This document shows positions 10,501-21,169 of a stretch of 64,000 bases of DNA, piece after piece; positions within the stretch are counted from its first letter, which is position 1, and each line of letters begins with the position of its first letter. Position numbers and translations under genes: made by a program. The notes under the pieces are model-generated. The model ran no database searches. It was not told where the DNA came from and worked only from the letters and a program-made list of their open reading frames with translations. The DNA is from Allolobophora icterica (Eukaryota > Annelida > Clitellata > Crassiclitellata > Lumbricidae), in the NCBI GenBank assembly GCA_963556255.1, contig OY744609.1:4488910-4552909 (forward strand), given 5' to 3'.

Positions 10501-10688
10501 ACGAGATATTGATGATATTTGAAGGAGGAGGGTGAGCCTCCACCTTCATCCAGGCTTGGGACTAGTCCTGCCAGAGAACGGGCACTGGCAGAGTTGGACT
10601 GGAGATGGATGGATGGATCCAGAGTTTAGCGACATCTTGTAGCAAAAAAGGCTGTTGACGTTGACAGAAATTAGTTTGGCTTATAATT
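10501..10688. other. Interspersed repeat family, no gene
   Basis: It contains the 'GGGTGAGCC ... CCAGGCTTGGGACTAG' unit and 'CCAGAGTTTAGCGACATCTTG ... GCTGTTGACGTTGACAG', both of which are repeated many times across the window. Confidence 0.5.
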
Positions 10689-10923
<235 letters not shown>

Positions 10924-11085
10924 AGGATTCGTGGGCCGAAGGCCCGTAGCTGTGCAATGCTGGTCTATCAGTTTTTTCCAAAGTCCCCGGTCTTGTGCTA
11001 ATATTCCTAAGCTGTGCAGATCTTGTTTTCACCAATCTTCGATGTCGTCTGTCCGCTCTCTGTTGGGTCTGCCCCTTCGCCCATT
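10924..11085 (-). mobile_element. RTE-like LINE 3' end
   Basis: The sequence matches 16,732-16,890 nearly base for base (GTGGGCCGAAGGCCCGTAG, then TTGTGCTAATATTCCTAA). It is cut at 11,085 by the TTAA of piggyBac element 2, so the LINE is the older insertion. Confidence 0.75.
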
Positions 11086-11089
11086 TTAA

Positions 11090-12046
11090 CCCTCAAACTA
11101 CCAGAAAATTTTGCAACCACTGAGTACCACTGGGGTCAAAAAGGACCCCAATGTAAGCTTGTGCTGTTTTGGTTACAATTAAGTAAATAACTAATAAGAA
11201 TAAACTTTACATTGAAAACGTACTGTTTATTGACTGATACTATATTTGAAACCAATAAATTCGTTTCTTAGCAGACTTTCCTGATGACATAAGCATAGGT
11301 TGTTCTGCAACGGTATTTTCTCCAATTACCTCCTTGCCTAGCTGGATCAGAAAGAGTCTTCTCCTGTGAGTTGCTTGAACTTGCCAATGTGGATTTAGTG
11401 CAGTCCGGACAACAAATACTTTAAGGGCACTGATGTCCAACATGTTACAGAATATTGCCATGGGCCAACATCTTGTCATTATTTTGTACTGTACATACGA
11501 AGCACCCGATCTGCAGTGTCAACACCACCTTTGGATGCATTACAGTCCAAGATCATTAGGGTTTTTTCTCGGGGTGGTTGCTATCAATTTCGGCTGCTGA
11601 GCAGAACAACTTTACCTTTCTTTGGACAGTAGGCCACAAGTATTGCATCATCTCGTAAAACGAAGATGAAGATAGTGCTTCATTACCTTTTGAGTTTATG
11701 AACTCTGAAGGATGATCCTTGCTGTTTTTCCGGATGGTGCTGAGAAGGGTCAGCTTTTTTGGACATTTTTGTGCTACACTAATCAATTATAATAGTTTCT
11801 CCTTGTAAACATACTTATAGAGTAAATTTTACTTTCATAAAAATATATTTGATCATATTTACATAAGTCATAATCGTCCAGTTTACATTGGGGTCAAAAG
11901 GACCCCATTGGTACTCAGCGTGTAAATGCAACACCTGCGCCATCTGGTGACAAAAATGCAAAATAAAATATGGGATTTTGTACATAACAGAAATACCTAT
12001 GAAGTCGTAAAATTTCGTTTAGATATCACTTATGGGGGTTGAGCAG
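11090..12046 (-). mobile_element. piggyBac element 2, right tip missing
   Basis: The left end is intact: TTAA (11,086-11,089) followed by CCCTCAAACTACC, inserted in an RTE 3' end. The interior is nearly identical to element 1 (4,623-5,620), including the GGGGTC...GACCCC palindromes near both ends. Similarity stops at GAGCAG (12,046), where a different interspersed repeat begins, so about 75 bp of the right end and its TTAA are gone. Confidence 0.78.
11240..11786 (-). pseudogene. piggyBac transposase fragment (element 2)
   Basis: Two minus-strand ORFs in different frames (11,556-11,786, then 11,240-11,479) give consecutive parts of a piggyBac transposase. The first ends in a LLSTI block and a lysine-rich stretch. 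A short bridging frame reads LDCNASKGGVDTADRV, equivalent to the 'YNxxKGGVDxxD' motif that carries the last catalytic aspartate. The second has RCWPMAIFCNMLDISALKVF. The N-terminal region and the C-terminal cysteine-rich domain are missing, and the frames are broken. It is inactive. Confidence 0.75.
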
Positions 12047-12300
12047 TTGTTGTATGGTTAGTTGATGTTTAAAGACACTGTCGGAAGAAAGATGATAAGC
12101 TTCGCCCTCCTGCTGTCTCCAGGCTTGGGGCTGGCACTACTACAGTTAAGAGTTGTGGCGCAGTTACGTAAATTTTTGATTGTAGACATTTCTCTTTGAA
12201 GCCATAAAATTTCTATTAAAAGGTTAATTTGTTTTATTTTAAACACCTCTTTTAAGAATACCAATATTATAATATAGCCACAATTCATTGGCGAGGAGTC
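12047..12300. other. Interspersed repeat, no gene
   Basis: It contains the 'GTTTAAAGACACTGTCGG ... TCCAGGCTTGGGGCTGGC' repeat and AT-rich spacer. Confidence 0.45.
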
Positions 12301-12556
12301 ATTGTAAATATTTCTTGCGAGTGACAATAGTTGGGAAGTACTGTTTAATTTGTATCAAAACAGTTTAGAGCTATGTGTTTTATAAATAACATTAGATATA
12401 TTGCTTTAAACGATGTGACATTATTGATATTGTAAGCTTATGTTTGACACCTTTAAATGGTGTCTTTTGGACACTATAAGTTTATCGTTTTCTGTAAACT
12501 GTATTTCTAAATTGTCGTCAACGGCCTTTGGTGTCATAAGACGACGTTAAGCTGTG
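12301..12556 (+). mobile_element. I/Nimb-like LINE 3' UTR fragment
   Basis: It is nearly identical to 52,205-52,465, the end of the 3' UTR of the LINE at 49,194. Shared landmarks are TTGCGAGTGACAATAGTTGG, ATATTGTAAGCTTATGTTTG, and the final AAGCTGTGGAATAATAA. It is a severely 5' truncated copy. Confidence 0.72.
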
Positions 12557-12559
12557 GAA

Positions 12560-12962
12560 TAATAAAAGGAGTCATTGTATTTTATTTCCGAACTCCAGTT
12601 CTTGTCAACTTCTGACGAAACTGCGTCCCTTACTGCAGGTGAGGCCGGGATGAAGTCGCAAATGGCCGTTGATGTAAAACAACTTTTTAAAGGCTTTTCA
12701 TCTCTTTATAAAGCGTGCAATTATGCTCAACCAAACATTGACTGGTTTCAACGATCCATATAAAGTCAGTTAAGTTTAATTTTGAAATCCAATATCGTGA
12801 TCAGAATCTAATCTAATCTAATCTAATCTAATCTAATCTAATCTAATCTAATGACTTCTATAGCGCCGTTATAATTATGTCCAATACATCAGTCGATAGT
12901 CGCTGTCAAGTAAGATCTTAATTAAGAAATCATTATCCACTGGAGAAGTAACTAGGTCGAAA
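12560..12962 (+). repeat. Duplicated block, partial copy with AATCT run
   Basis: It shares GTCAACTTCTGACGAAACTG-like, ATGGCCGTTGATGT, about nine AATCT pentamers (12,808-12,852), TTCTATAGCGCCGTTATAAT and 'ACATCAGTCGATAGTCGC' with the other block copies. Confidence 0.6.
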
Positions 12963-13580
12963 TCATGAACAGGATATTACCATAATCAAATTCAATTTGG
13001 CTTTCAGTTGAGTGTTGACGCCAGAGACGCTGATATCCGTCTGCTTATTCGCTGGTACACTGGTCGTCTCTCTCTTTGTCTCTGTCCCTCTCTTTGTCTC
13101 CGCATCTCTCTCTTTCGCTGTTTTTCACGTCTCTCTTTCTTTCCCTCTCTCACTCGTTTTCATTGTCTTTCTCTCTCTTTCACTACGTTTCTTTTGTCAG
13201 TATGGATTTATTTTTGTGTATGTATGCATGTATTTATGCCTTTGTGTATTTATGTAACTATGTATAATAATAATAATCTTCGTTTATTAATTCGAACTGA
13301 CAAGATTACATGATATAGTAACAGGCACCAAGAAGTTTAACAGGAGTCGAATTTTCCAGTTTTCAGAAAAAAAATAAGCTGAGTTATATTATTAGGTTAA
13401 TATCATCAAACAATACGAAGAGGATAATTCAAAAACCCTTAAAACCGGAGTTATTGCAATTGTCAATTTAAACACCTCTATTTAAGAGTCTATTACTTTT
13501 ATATTAGAGGCACAAACGTCTTCTGGGTAATAAATCCTACTTTTCTGGCAGCGAGGAACAGAATAATAAGAAAAGCATCA
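12963..13580. other. CT-rich simple sequence and AT-rich spacer
   Basis: 13,060-13,200 is a degenerate TCTC/CTTT tract; the S/L-rich ORFs over it are artefacts. 13,330-13,460 is a worn relative of the 'TCAGAAATAAGAAATGGGCCGAG' part of the duplicated block. Confidence 0.5.
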
Positions 13581-13849
13581 TCAGTACTGTATACCTCTGA
13601 TGGCTGTGAGGCCTGTGCCAGCCCTTGGTGGCCTCGCTGTTCCTTTCGCACGCACCACTATTATGTCCGTCGTTGGACCCACAATTTTTAATGGGGTTAC
13701 TCCTGAATTGCGGTCTCTTCCTCGAGACTCGTTCACCGCTTTCTTCTCTGCTTTTAAAGTTGTTCTCTTTCGCCTGGGTTGGGCTGGGAGCGCCTCTGAA
13801 TAGTTGCTTTGAAGAGGCGCTATGTAAATGCTTAGTTTATTGATTGAAC

Positions 13850-13889
<40 letters not shown>

Positions 13890-13895
13890 CGAATT
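13581..13895 (+). mobile_element. L2/CR1-like LINE 3' end with GATT tail
   Basis: The plus-strand frame 13,600-13,803 ends VVGPTIFNGVTPELRSLP ... GWAGSASE-stop. This parallels FSVVGPVVWNRLPLELRM ... GVGSASE-stop at 57,321-57,821. After the stop comes GAAGAGGCGCTATGTAAATG, the standard tail of this family, then about ten GATT units (13,846-13,890). Confidence 0.7.
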
Positions 13896-14640
13896 AGCGC
13901 CATTCAATGTCTGCCACTACCGTTACCAACGTTTAAACCATTATAGTCAAAATTGGTTGCCGCTGTTTGCTTTGCTTATAATATAGCCTAGAATTAAACG
14001 GTTTTAAAGGTGTCCAAATTAGGCTTTTGATAAAAAGGGCGTCTGTTTCATTGGATGTGTGCGTGTGCGCGTGGGCGTGGGTGCGTGCATGTGTGTGTGT
14101 GTGCGTGTGTGTGTGTGTGTGGTTATTGGATATCTCCACTGATATGTATTAATAGTTACTGGATAGCTAATGGACTCTGAAAGTTCGGATTAATCGCTCA
14201 GTCAGGGTAAACCATGGGGAAAACAGAGCAGACGACAGAAGACGTGTTGAAATTTTTTTAAACTTTTTAATTATTTAAAATACTTTAACCATAAATTTAT
14301 TGTAATTAAATTTTAGAAATATCGTGAAATATAAAGTACTATATGATTTCGTTGCTTAATTATACGTCAACGAAAACTTTCTTCTCTGATCTTCTGATTC
14401 GCCGTCGGCCAAAGGCTGATGACAGAAGCTTTATCAATCCAGTAACTATTAATACATATCAGTGGATATCTTTATTTCAAATTATGAATCCTATTGTTAA
14501 ACGTCATCTTATGGCTGTTAGGCCCATATGTTAAGTAAGTAAGACGCAGTATTTTCATGTATAATTTGCAGCAAAATGAGATGCAAACGTCTCAGCTAAA
14601 TCCAAGTGAATGCTTTTCAAGCAATTCTTGAAGACTGACG
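13896..14640. other. GT-rich tract and unassigned AT-rich sequence
   Basis: 14,058-14,122 is a GTGTGTG-rich tract. 13,990-14,020 carries the GGTTTTAAAGGTGTCCAA motif. A 63-codon ORF at 14,343-14,534 (+) has no family I recognise. Confidence 0.4.
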
Positions 14641-15850
14641 CGAGGGGCTACACCATGTCGTTGAACCATGAGAATAAAAGACATCTACATTTCTTAATAT
14701 CAAAGTGCTCACGTAATTATGTGTATTAACGTAGCAAAGTAATTTCTAAGTCATGCGTCTATTCCGCAGCAAGAAATCGTTAAATACCAATTGCTAATGC
14801 ATAAAATTTATGATCGCCAATGTACCAAACGAATCTTCGCAGACGTCAATTGTAGACACCTCTTTTTAAAACATTGCCTGCTTCTATATAAACCGCTATA
14901 TAAACTGGACAGTGGCAACGTACGGTTGCAAAAGCTGGGCTATCAAGAAGAGAGAAGAAAGAATAGAGGCATTCGAAATGAAGTGCCTAAGACAGATTAG
15001 TTGGGTAGTGGTTGGTTAGTTGCTGCTTAACGACGCTGTGTCAGAACAAAGAAATAAAGATGATTAGCGTCGCTCCTTCTGGCTTGACACTGACCCTACT
15101 ACAATTTAAACAGCTCTCTTTAACGGTAGATACTTTTGTAAAATGCGTTAATTGTTTATTTTAAACACCTCTTTTTACAGCCACCCTAGTTCTATATAAA
15201 ATGCATAGCGCCGATTCGTTATTGAATGATTCTGTATTGATTTTTTAACGGGAACAGATTGATTATTCGAACAAGGAACTTTCACGAAATACTGAGAAAT
15301 TGTATACGAATATTATTGTTAATCCGTGATAAATTCAATTTTCAGAAATGAAAAATAAGCCGTTTTATATTTAATATAACATCAACAATCAATGTGAAGA
15401 GGGTATTAATAACGTCTTCTAGGTCATGAATTCGAATTAGGGGTTTTTCAATAAATCCGTTTTCTCTGGCGAGGAAACACAGGAGCGAGAAAAGCGACTT
15501 TAGTCGTTGTCAACTGCTGATAAAACTGTCTGCGACGACAAATGAGGCTAGAGACGAAGGACAAATGGCCGTTGATTTTAAACACCTCTTTAAAGCTTTC
15601 TCATATCTCAATATAAATCGTGAACTTATTAGCAACCATGGATTGATACGAGTCTACCATTCAATTGAAATATCGTCACCAGGCTATCGTCTACCCCTAT
15701 CTAATATAGCCTAATATATATATTCACTTCTATAGCGCCGTTGTCATAAATTCCAATGCACCAGTTGATGATCGCTTCGAGTAAAAATCTTACTTAAATA
15801 GACCTAAAGATGGGTTCCTACACTTGGATTGTATTTCAAAACACAATTGA
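14640..15850 (+). repeat. Duplicated block, copy 2
   Basis: It has the same landmark order as copy 1 (CATGTCGTTGAACCATGAGA, AATTATGTGT, ATCGTTAAATACC, AAATCCGTTTTCTCTGGCGA, ATGGCCGTTGATTTTAAACA, TTCTATAGCGCCGTTGTCAT). The AATCT run has decayed to about two units. It is interrupted at about 14,910-15,180 by an RTE scrap and another interspersed repeat. Confidence 0.6.
14914..14998 (+). mobile_element. RTE-like LINE scrap
   Basis: The frame reads WTVATYGCKSWAIKKREER followed by IEAFEMKCLRQI, the conserved 'TYGCESWTLKKxxExRIxAFEMxCLRxI' block downstream of RTE reverse transcriptase. Only about 85 bp survives. Confidence 0.72.
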
Positions 15851-16589
15851 CAAAATCTTATAGCCGTTGACGTCGATAGAAATTTCTGTTGGGACTGTCG
15901 CCACATCTAGATTTATTAATATCAAATACTCATCTAATTAGAGTTGTAATTTACACTAATTTTCTAGTCATCTATCTTCGCTGTTCTGGATGCTTATGCA
16001 AAAAAATAAATGGTTGGGTGCCGGAGGCACCACTCTACCCAAAATGCTAACGTTGTGGACCGTTGTTTTCAACACCTCTTTAAGGTTTTCCTTGGCTTTA
16101 TATAGAATTAAAATACAACGAAGAATTATCTCCTAGTGTGGTTATGATTTCTCGTTGTCTTATAACGTTTAATTTTGAAATGTATTGTTACCAGTTAACG
16201 GAGTTGACATTCCTTGGGTTTTTTCACAAGTTCTTGGGTTTAAAAAAAGGGTCATACTCCTTTAATAGTTGTTAACTATTATTGATTACTACAAAATTTT
16301 TAAGGGGGAAATATTTAAGCAATTCCGACACTGCTCGTACTCTGGCAGTGCCAGTCCCAAGCCTGGATGAAGGAAGAGGGCAACGCTAAGGATCCTTGTT
16401 ATCACACAGTGTCGTTAAACTAAAACTACTACTGCAGTTACTGGTAAATTCATCCCTTTTTTTTAAATGGAATATTGTGATTAGGATATAGATCAATTTC
16501 AACTTAGAAACGACATAGTTACCACCTGAATCCTACATGTATCTTAAATGACTGCATTGGCTGAGAATCCAAGTATGCCCATTCATTTA
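15851..16589. other. Interspersed repeats, no gene
   Basis: 16,335-16,440 is a good copy of the 'CTGGCAGTGCCAGTCCCAAG ... TCACACAGTGTCGTTAAAC' family. 15,845-15,890 carries TAGCCGTTGACGTCGATAG. The rest is AT-rich. Confidence 0.45.
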
Positions 16590-18170
16590 AAGATCTTTGA
16601 CTAACCTCCAACTCTCTAGCATAATTAATGATCGCCACCACGAGGCACCATGCAATCCTAATGCTCACCGACGTGAATTGTTGATTTTTATACACCTGTT
16701 TTAATGGATTAATCATCATCATCATCATCAGGATCCATGGGCCGAAGGCCCGTAGGTGTCCAATGCATATTTAATCATTTTTTTCCAAAGTCCTCGGTCT
16801 TGTGCTAATATTCCTAAGTTGTGCAGATCTTGTTTGCACCAATCTTCAATGTCGTCTGTCCACTCTCTGTTGGGTCTGCCCCTCCGTCCATTTCCATCCA
16901 TAATTCCCATCATCACAGTTTTTATTTTTCTCTTGTCGTCCATTCTACATATATGACCAAAGAGACTTACTTTTCTCTTTATTACTGTTTGCATTAGATC
17001 TGTCTTTATATTCAGTCTTCTCCGAACTTCCAAATTTGTCACCTTCATTGTCCAATTTAGGTGTAGTATCCTTCTATAGCAGTACATTTCAAATGCCAAT
17101 ATTTTATCCTGGTCCGTCTTTTTAATTGTCCATGATTCACAGGCATAGAGAGCTGTGCTAAACACACATGTTTTTAAGATATTTAATTTGGTCTTGTAAC
17201 TGATTTGTTTTGTCTTCCATATGGTATTTAGTCCTGCCATGACTCCCTTCGCCTTTGCTATTCTTGCTTTTATGTCCCTTGTGCAATCATTGTTCCATGT
17301 TAGCAGACTGCCTAAGTACACAAATTCGGTTACATTTTCAATAACCTCCTCTTGCACTCTTATTTCCTTTTCAATTGTCTCTTTGCCAAATATCATTGTT
17401 TTTGTTTTGTCCACATTTATTGTTAACCCTGCACGTTTGGCCGATATGTGCAACCCATGAACACTTTCTTGCAACTTCTCGCAGCTGTTCTCTAATAGGT
17501 CAATATCATCTGCAAATCATAAGTTGTTAATCTGTTCTCCTTGTACCGAGATTCCAGTTGGATTAATACACCTATATAAATCGCGCAGTCACATTTAGCA
17601 AGGTTTTCTGCGTCGGGATGGAAATATATGAACTGTGACGAAATTTTATACGAACCGTTCACCCGTCAGGGTCAAATTTTCAGAAATTAGAAATAGGCCG
17701 AGTTATATTTAGCATAGCATCATCAAACAATGTGAAGCTGGGCATTCAAAAGCCCTATTGAAACGTCTTTTGAGTCATGAATTCGAATTACTCGCCTTTC
17801 AACAAATCCGTTTTCGCTGGCGAGGAATCAGAGGAACGAGAAAGCGACATCAGTCCTTGTCAACTCCAGATGAGGCTGGAGAAGAAGGAAAAATGGCCGT
17901 TGATTTTGAACACCACTTTAAAGGTTATTCAAATCTTTATATAAAGATCGCAGTTAGGCTCAATGATTGCATCATACAATTTTTGCTTATAAATGTGATA
18001 TCGTCACCAGGACCTAATCTAATCTAATGCAATCTGATAAAATCCAATGATTTCTATAGCGCCGTTATCATAAACTCCAATACATCAGTCGATGGTCGAT
18101 TCGAGTAAAATGTTAATTAAAAATATGTTATTATCCACTGGAGAGAGTAGTTGTGGTTTCGGTATGCGGA
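16590..18170 (+). repeat. Duplicated block, copy 3
   Basis: This is the best-preserved copy on the right-hand side (GAAATAGGCCGAGTTATATT, AATCCGTTTTCGCTGGCGAG, ATGGCCGTTGATTTTGAACA, GATATCGTCACCAGGACC, TTTCTATAGCGCCGTTATCA). It is split by the RTE insertion at 16,714-17,558; without it, the flanks join as in copy 1. Confidence 0.65.
16714..17558 (-). mobile_element. RTE-like LINE, 5' truncated, with target duplication
   Basis: The 845 bp insertion is flanked by the 9 bp direct repeat TGGATTAAT (16,705-16,713 and 17,559-17,567). The minus-strand ORF (16,728-17,474, 248 residues) starts just after the RT catalytic box: FADDIDLLENS is readable upstream in the same strand. It continues through GLTINVDKTKTMIFGKE, VYLGSLLTWNNDCTRDI, YACESWTIKKTDQDKILAFE and RRGRPNREWTDDIEDW. 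Those are the thumb and C-terminal blocks of RTE-like elements. The 3' tail is TGATGATGATGA (16,714-16,731). The endonuclease and most of RT are missing. Confidence 0.85.
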
Positions 18171-18330
18171 CGTTTGGTCAACGGACGGTTGGTCAACGGA
18201 CGGTTGGTCAACGGACGGTTGATCACGGACGATTGTTCAATGGACGATTGGTCAAGCGGACTGTTCGTCAAGAGGACTGTTGATCAAGGGTCCTTTCGTC
18301 AAGAGGACGGTTGATCAAAATATCGGTCGG
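18165..18330 (+). repeat. Minisatellite, 15-17 bp unit (CGGACGGTTGGTCAA)
   Basis: About nine imperfect copies of CGGACGGTTGGTCAA run from 18,168 to 18,315. The first four are nearly identical; later ones drift (GGACGATTGTTCAAT, GGACTGTTCGTCAAGA). The ORF over it is an artefact. Confidence 0.85.
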
Positions 18331-18396
18331 TTCGTCTGTCTGTGAATAATTAGTGGTCGTCCATTTCAAAGGGTCATCGTATATCTGTGCCAGTGC

Positions 18397-18488
<92 letters not shown>
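18397..18488. repeat. ATT microsatellite
   Basis: About 30 uninterrupted ATT/TTA units. The poly-leucine ORF over it is an artefact. Confidence 0.95.
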
Positions 18489-18489
<1 letters not shown>

Positions 18490-18811
18490 GTCTAGATGTC
18501 GTTGAACTCAGGAATGGAATTCAGCTCCAAGGTCTCTCACAATCTGCAGTAAAGTTTAGTCGCTTGCAACAGTCGAAGCAGACTTTGAATGGCGCTTAAT
18601 CAATGTCTGCTTAGACTTTATACTTAAAAGAATTCATCCTGTTCTTTTGAAATGTTTGCTGATATGCGGAATTTACTTTCTGAACGATTGGATGGGTAGA
18701 AGATCTAAGAATTTTATGAATAACGGAATGCAGACTTAAACATACATACTGCTATCTGAAATGAAAAAGTCCAATGGACAGCTTTTAAACCGCTCAACAC
18801 TAGTCTATATC
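18489..18811. other. Non-coding, no gene seen
   Basis: It holds a possible LINE-tail scrap near 18,500-18,620 (TCTAGATGTCGTTGAACTC) and otherwise unassigned sequence up to the piggyBac TTAA. Confidence 0.35.
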
Positions 18812-18815
18812 TTAA

Positions 18816-19830
18816 CCCTCAATGGTTCCTTGGGGTGCAATCTGCACCCCCTGGCCGTTTCTATGGCTACTCAAGTGTCATTATTAAAATTTCAGCAGTT
18901 ATCTTCTAGGACATTGTAAGTGTACCATTTTCCCCTATAGTCATGCATAAAACGGAAAAAAAAAGAGTTGACGTCAATTTTTGCCAGCACAGGTTCATCG
19001 GGGGTGCAATTTGCACCCCCAAATTATGACGTTGATATGATGAACAAATTCAGGTAACTGGTGCTAATTACTGCAATAATTTGTTATGTTATTATATTTT
19101 AGAACACTTCCTGATATTTGTTTGACCTTTTTAGAAGTCAGCCATTTTGTTTTGCTTACATTTCAAGTATTAGAAAATAAATAACACCATGGCTAGGTAT
19201 TCCACAGCTGAAGCTCTTTGACTGATTATGGAAGAGGATACAGAAGTTGATGAAGGTGAAGGTGATGCCGATGATAGTGAAGATGGAGATTTGCCTGAAG
19301 TTGGTACTGCCTCTGATAACGAAGATCATGTGTCCGAGGAATTCGACGAATCAGAAGATGTCAGTGCGTCTGACGAAGAGCAGGTAAATGAACCATCTAC
19401 TACACGGAATACAAGAGGAAGAGGTCGTGTAAGAGCTGGTACTGCCCTGCTCAGAAGACCGATCATGGATGCAATCCAACTTATAGAACTGGACTCTGGA
19501 GAATTCGAAGCAGGAACTGAGGTATACCAGCTAAAGTGAAGAGGACACAGGGACATTGTCATCTGTGCCCGCGCGTTTGACAGGAAGACGCGCAAATTCT
19601 GCGATAAGTGCTGTAGGCCTGCTTGTCCGGCACACTCTGTCAATGTATCAAATGTGACAAATGTATGTAACTGAACAATTTAGATATGTCATTATGTTTA
19701 TATAAAATACATGGTATTGGATTACCGGTAGACACAGCGTATCCTTGATTTATATTCTCAAACAAATAGGGGGTGCAGTTTGAACCCCAAGGACCTGGAA
19801 CGCAACTTTCTGACAAGGGCCCATTGAGGG
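18816..19830 (+). mobile_element. piggyBac element 3, complete termini, internally deleted
   Basis: TTAA flanks both ends (18,812-18,815 and 19,831-19,834). The termini are perfect 10 bp inverted repeats CCCTCAATGG / CCATTGAGGG. Palindromes of the type GGGGTGCA...TGCACCCC lie just inside the left end (about 18,832), at about 18,998-19,019, and near the right end (about 19,769). The 1,015 bp body keeps only the two ends of a transposase gene. It is a clean non-autonomous derivative. Confidence 0.88.
19228..19671 (+). pseudogene. piggyBac transposase, N- and C-terminal ends fused
   Basis: The frame beginning at ATG 19,228 encodes an acidic N-terminus (MEEDTEVDEGEGDADD..., rich in D, E and S), typical of piggyBac transposases. 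It then passes, after one TGA at 19,537-19,539, into a cysteine-rich C-terminus: ICARAFDRKT, KFCDKCCRPACPAHS, ending VTNVCN-stop at 19,669-19,671. The CxxCCxxxCxxH pattern is the zinc-binding C-terminal domain that recognises the element's ends in this family. The whole catalytic core (DDD) is missing. The deletion kept both pieces in one frame, so a single nonsense codon separates the acidic arm from the DNA-binding domain. Whether the stop arose before or after the deletion is unknown. Confidence 0.72.
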
Positions 19831-19839
19831 TTAAACGTT

Positions 19840-20080
19840 TTCACGAAATTATTTAACTCGTGGGCAATGATGTTGAATGCTTACAACGGGTGTGACTGAT
19901 ATTTTGGTTCGGTTGAGAATACAAGATGAGTAATCACTTGGGGGCGGACAAGGGTGAGGAAGGAAGATGATTTTGTAGAGTGGGGTGATTGGATGATAGA
20001 GGCTTTGCCAAGACACGTGCAATGGGAGCATTTGCTATGGAGTTACAGATGAACGAAAGACCTTGAACTGAATGTGCTTT
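19840..20080 (-). mobile_element. LINE 3' terminal fragment
   Basis: The minus strand reads SWQSLYHPITPLYKIIFLPH, the same C-terminal segment as the fragment at 6,495 (SLYHPITPLYPIILFPYP). It is 5' truncated and broken. Confidence 0.55.
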
Positions 20081-20373
20081 GGGATTTTATTTATTTATTA
20101 TTCGTAAATTAACTCCACACGTTGTCACACCGCAACATGGTACAAACACCAAGTTTAGAATAATAGAATCAAGAGTCGCTTGCAATCATGATTGTAAATA
20201 AAAATGAGTTATAGAGAAACTGGATTCTACTTTAAGGCTTCATAGAGAACCCTAGAAATAAAATTAGTGTCGTCCTTTGGAGGCAGGGCAAGGTCATGTG
20301 GGCGCGGACGGAGGCTATACTGTCGTGTGATTTTGGGAGGGAACAAATCATGCAGTACGTGGTAGGGATTCCG

Positions 20374-20955
20374 TTACACCGCCGAGAGCAGACGCATATC
20401 AGCGGTTCTCATCAACTGTTCAACATTCGGCGTATTGTCTCCCAGGTAGCCAGCTCGTTCGACTTTCGACAGAAATCTCCCAAGTCTCTTTCGGTCTTCT
20501 GCAGAAGTTCTGCCCCACCAAGCAGGTGCTGCACACAACATTCGTGAGACTGTTGTTGCAACGGTGACCAAGTGCAGGGCGTCTTGTTGAAGGCCATGCG
20601 ATTTTAAGATCCGCAGAGCGTGCATGGATCCACTGCACGAGACCAGAATCGCATCTACGTGGTCGACTCGCGGAGATCGTCACGCATGATCACCCGCAAA
20701 ATCTTCATTGATATTACCCGCTCAACTCCTTCTATTAACAGTGTCAGTTCTACATTTCGGCGCCGAGTAACCACCATCTCTTGTGTCTTATGGTGGTTTA
20801 GGCGGAGATGGTTGACTGCCGCCCACGTCTCTACCATCGCAAGCTCCTCATCAATAGTTGATCTCATCGATGAACCGACCAACTGGTATGTATCGTCAGC
20901 GTATTTAATTTTTCCTGGTCTGAAACTGCCTTGGCCCAGTACAGGGGGTTTGCTG
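20374..20955 (-). mobile_element. LINE reverse transcriptase fragment
   Basis: Read on the minus strand from about 20,950: GKIKYADDTYQLVGSS (the YADD catalytic box), then ETWAAVNHLRLNHHKTQEMV, a short hydrophobic thumb segment, and after a frame change LHLVTVATTVSRMLCAAPAW, WGRTSAEDRKRLGRFL and RAGYLG. This order (YADD, 'W...N.L.LN..KT', 'LLYASPAWWG.....DR.RLE.FL.R..R.GY') is the C-terminal RT and thumb of a jockey/CR1-type LINE. At least two frameshifts are present, and there is no endonuclease. Confidence 0.72.
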
Positions 20956-21160
20956 TAGTGGATCCCACGATTTCGAATGACCTTTCGCCTCTGCTCAGGG
21001 TCAAACTAATGAATGGCTTTTCCTCATTAGTTTCTCGTTACCTAAAGGCATTTCTATTTCCCTGCGGCTTCTATGCTGAGAGCGACTCTGAATAGTTATT
21101 CTGCGAGAGGTGCTTTAGAAATTGCAATATACATTACAATACGATGCAATAAGCCTACTA
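20956..21160 (+). mobile_element. LINE 3' end, opposite orientation
   Basis: The plus-strand frame ends SRYLKAFLFPCGFYAESDSE-stop, followed by GAGAGGTGCTTTAGAAATTG. It resembles the C-terminus and tail of the 13,581 and 57,321 LINEs, though worn. Confidence 0.45.
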
Positions 21161-21169
21161 ACATCTGAC

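Noticed and set aside
19537..19539. TGA in the piggyBac ORF as a selenocysteine codon
   Set aside because: No SECIS-like structure was evident and the element is deleted; a nonsense change is simpler.
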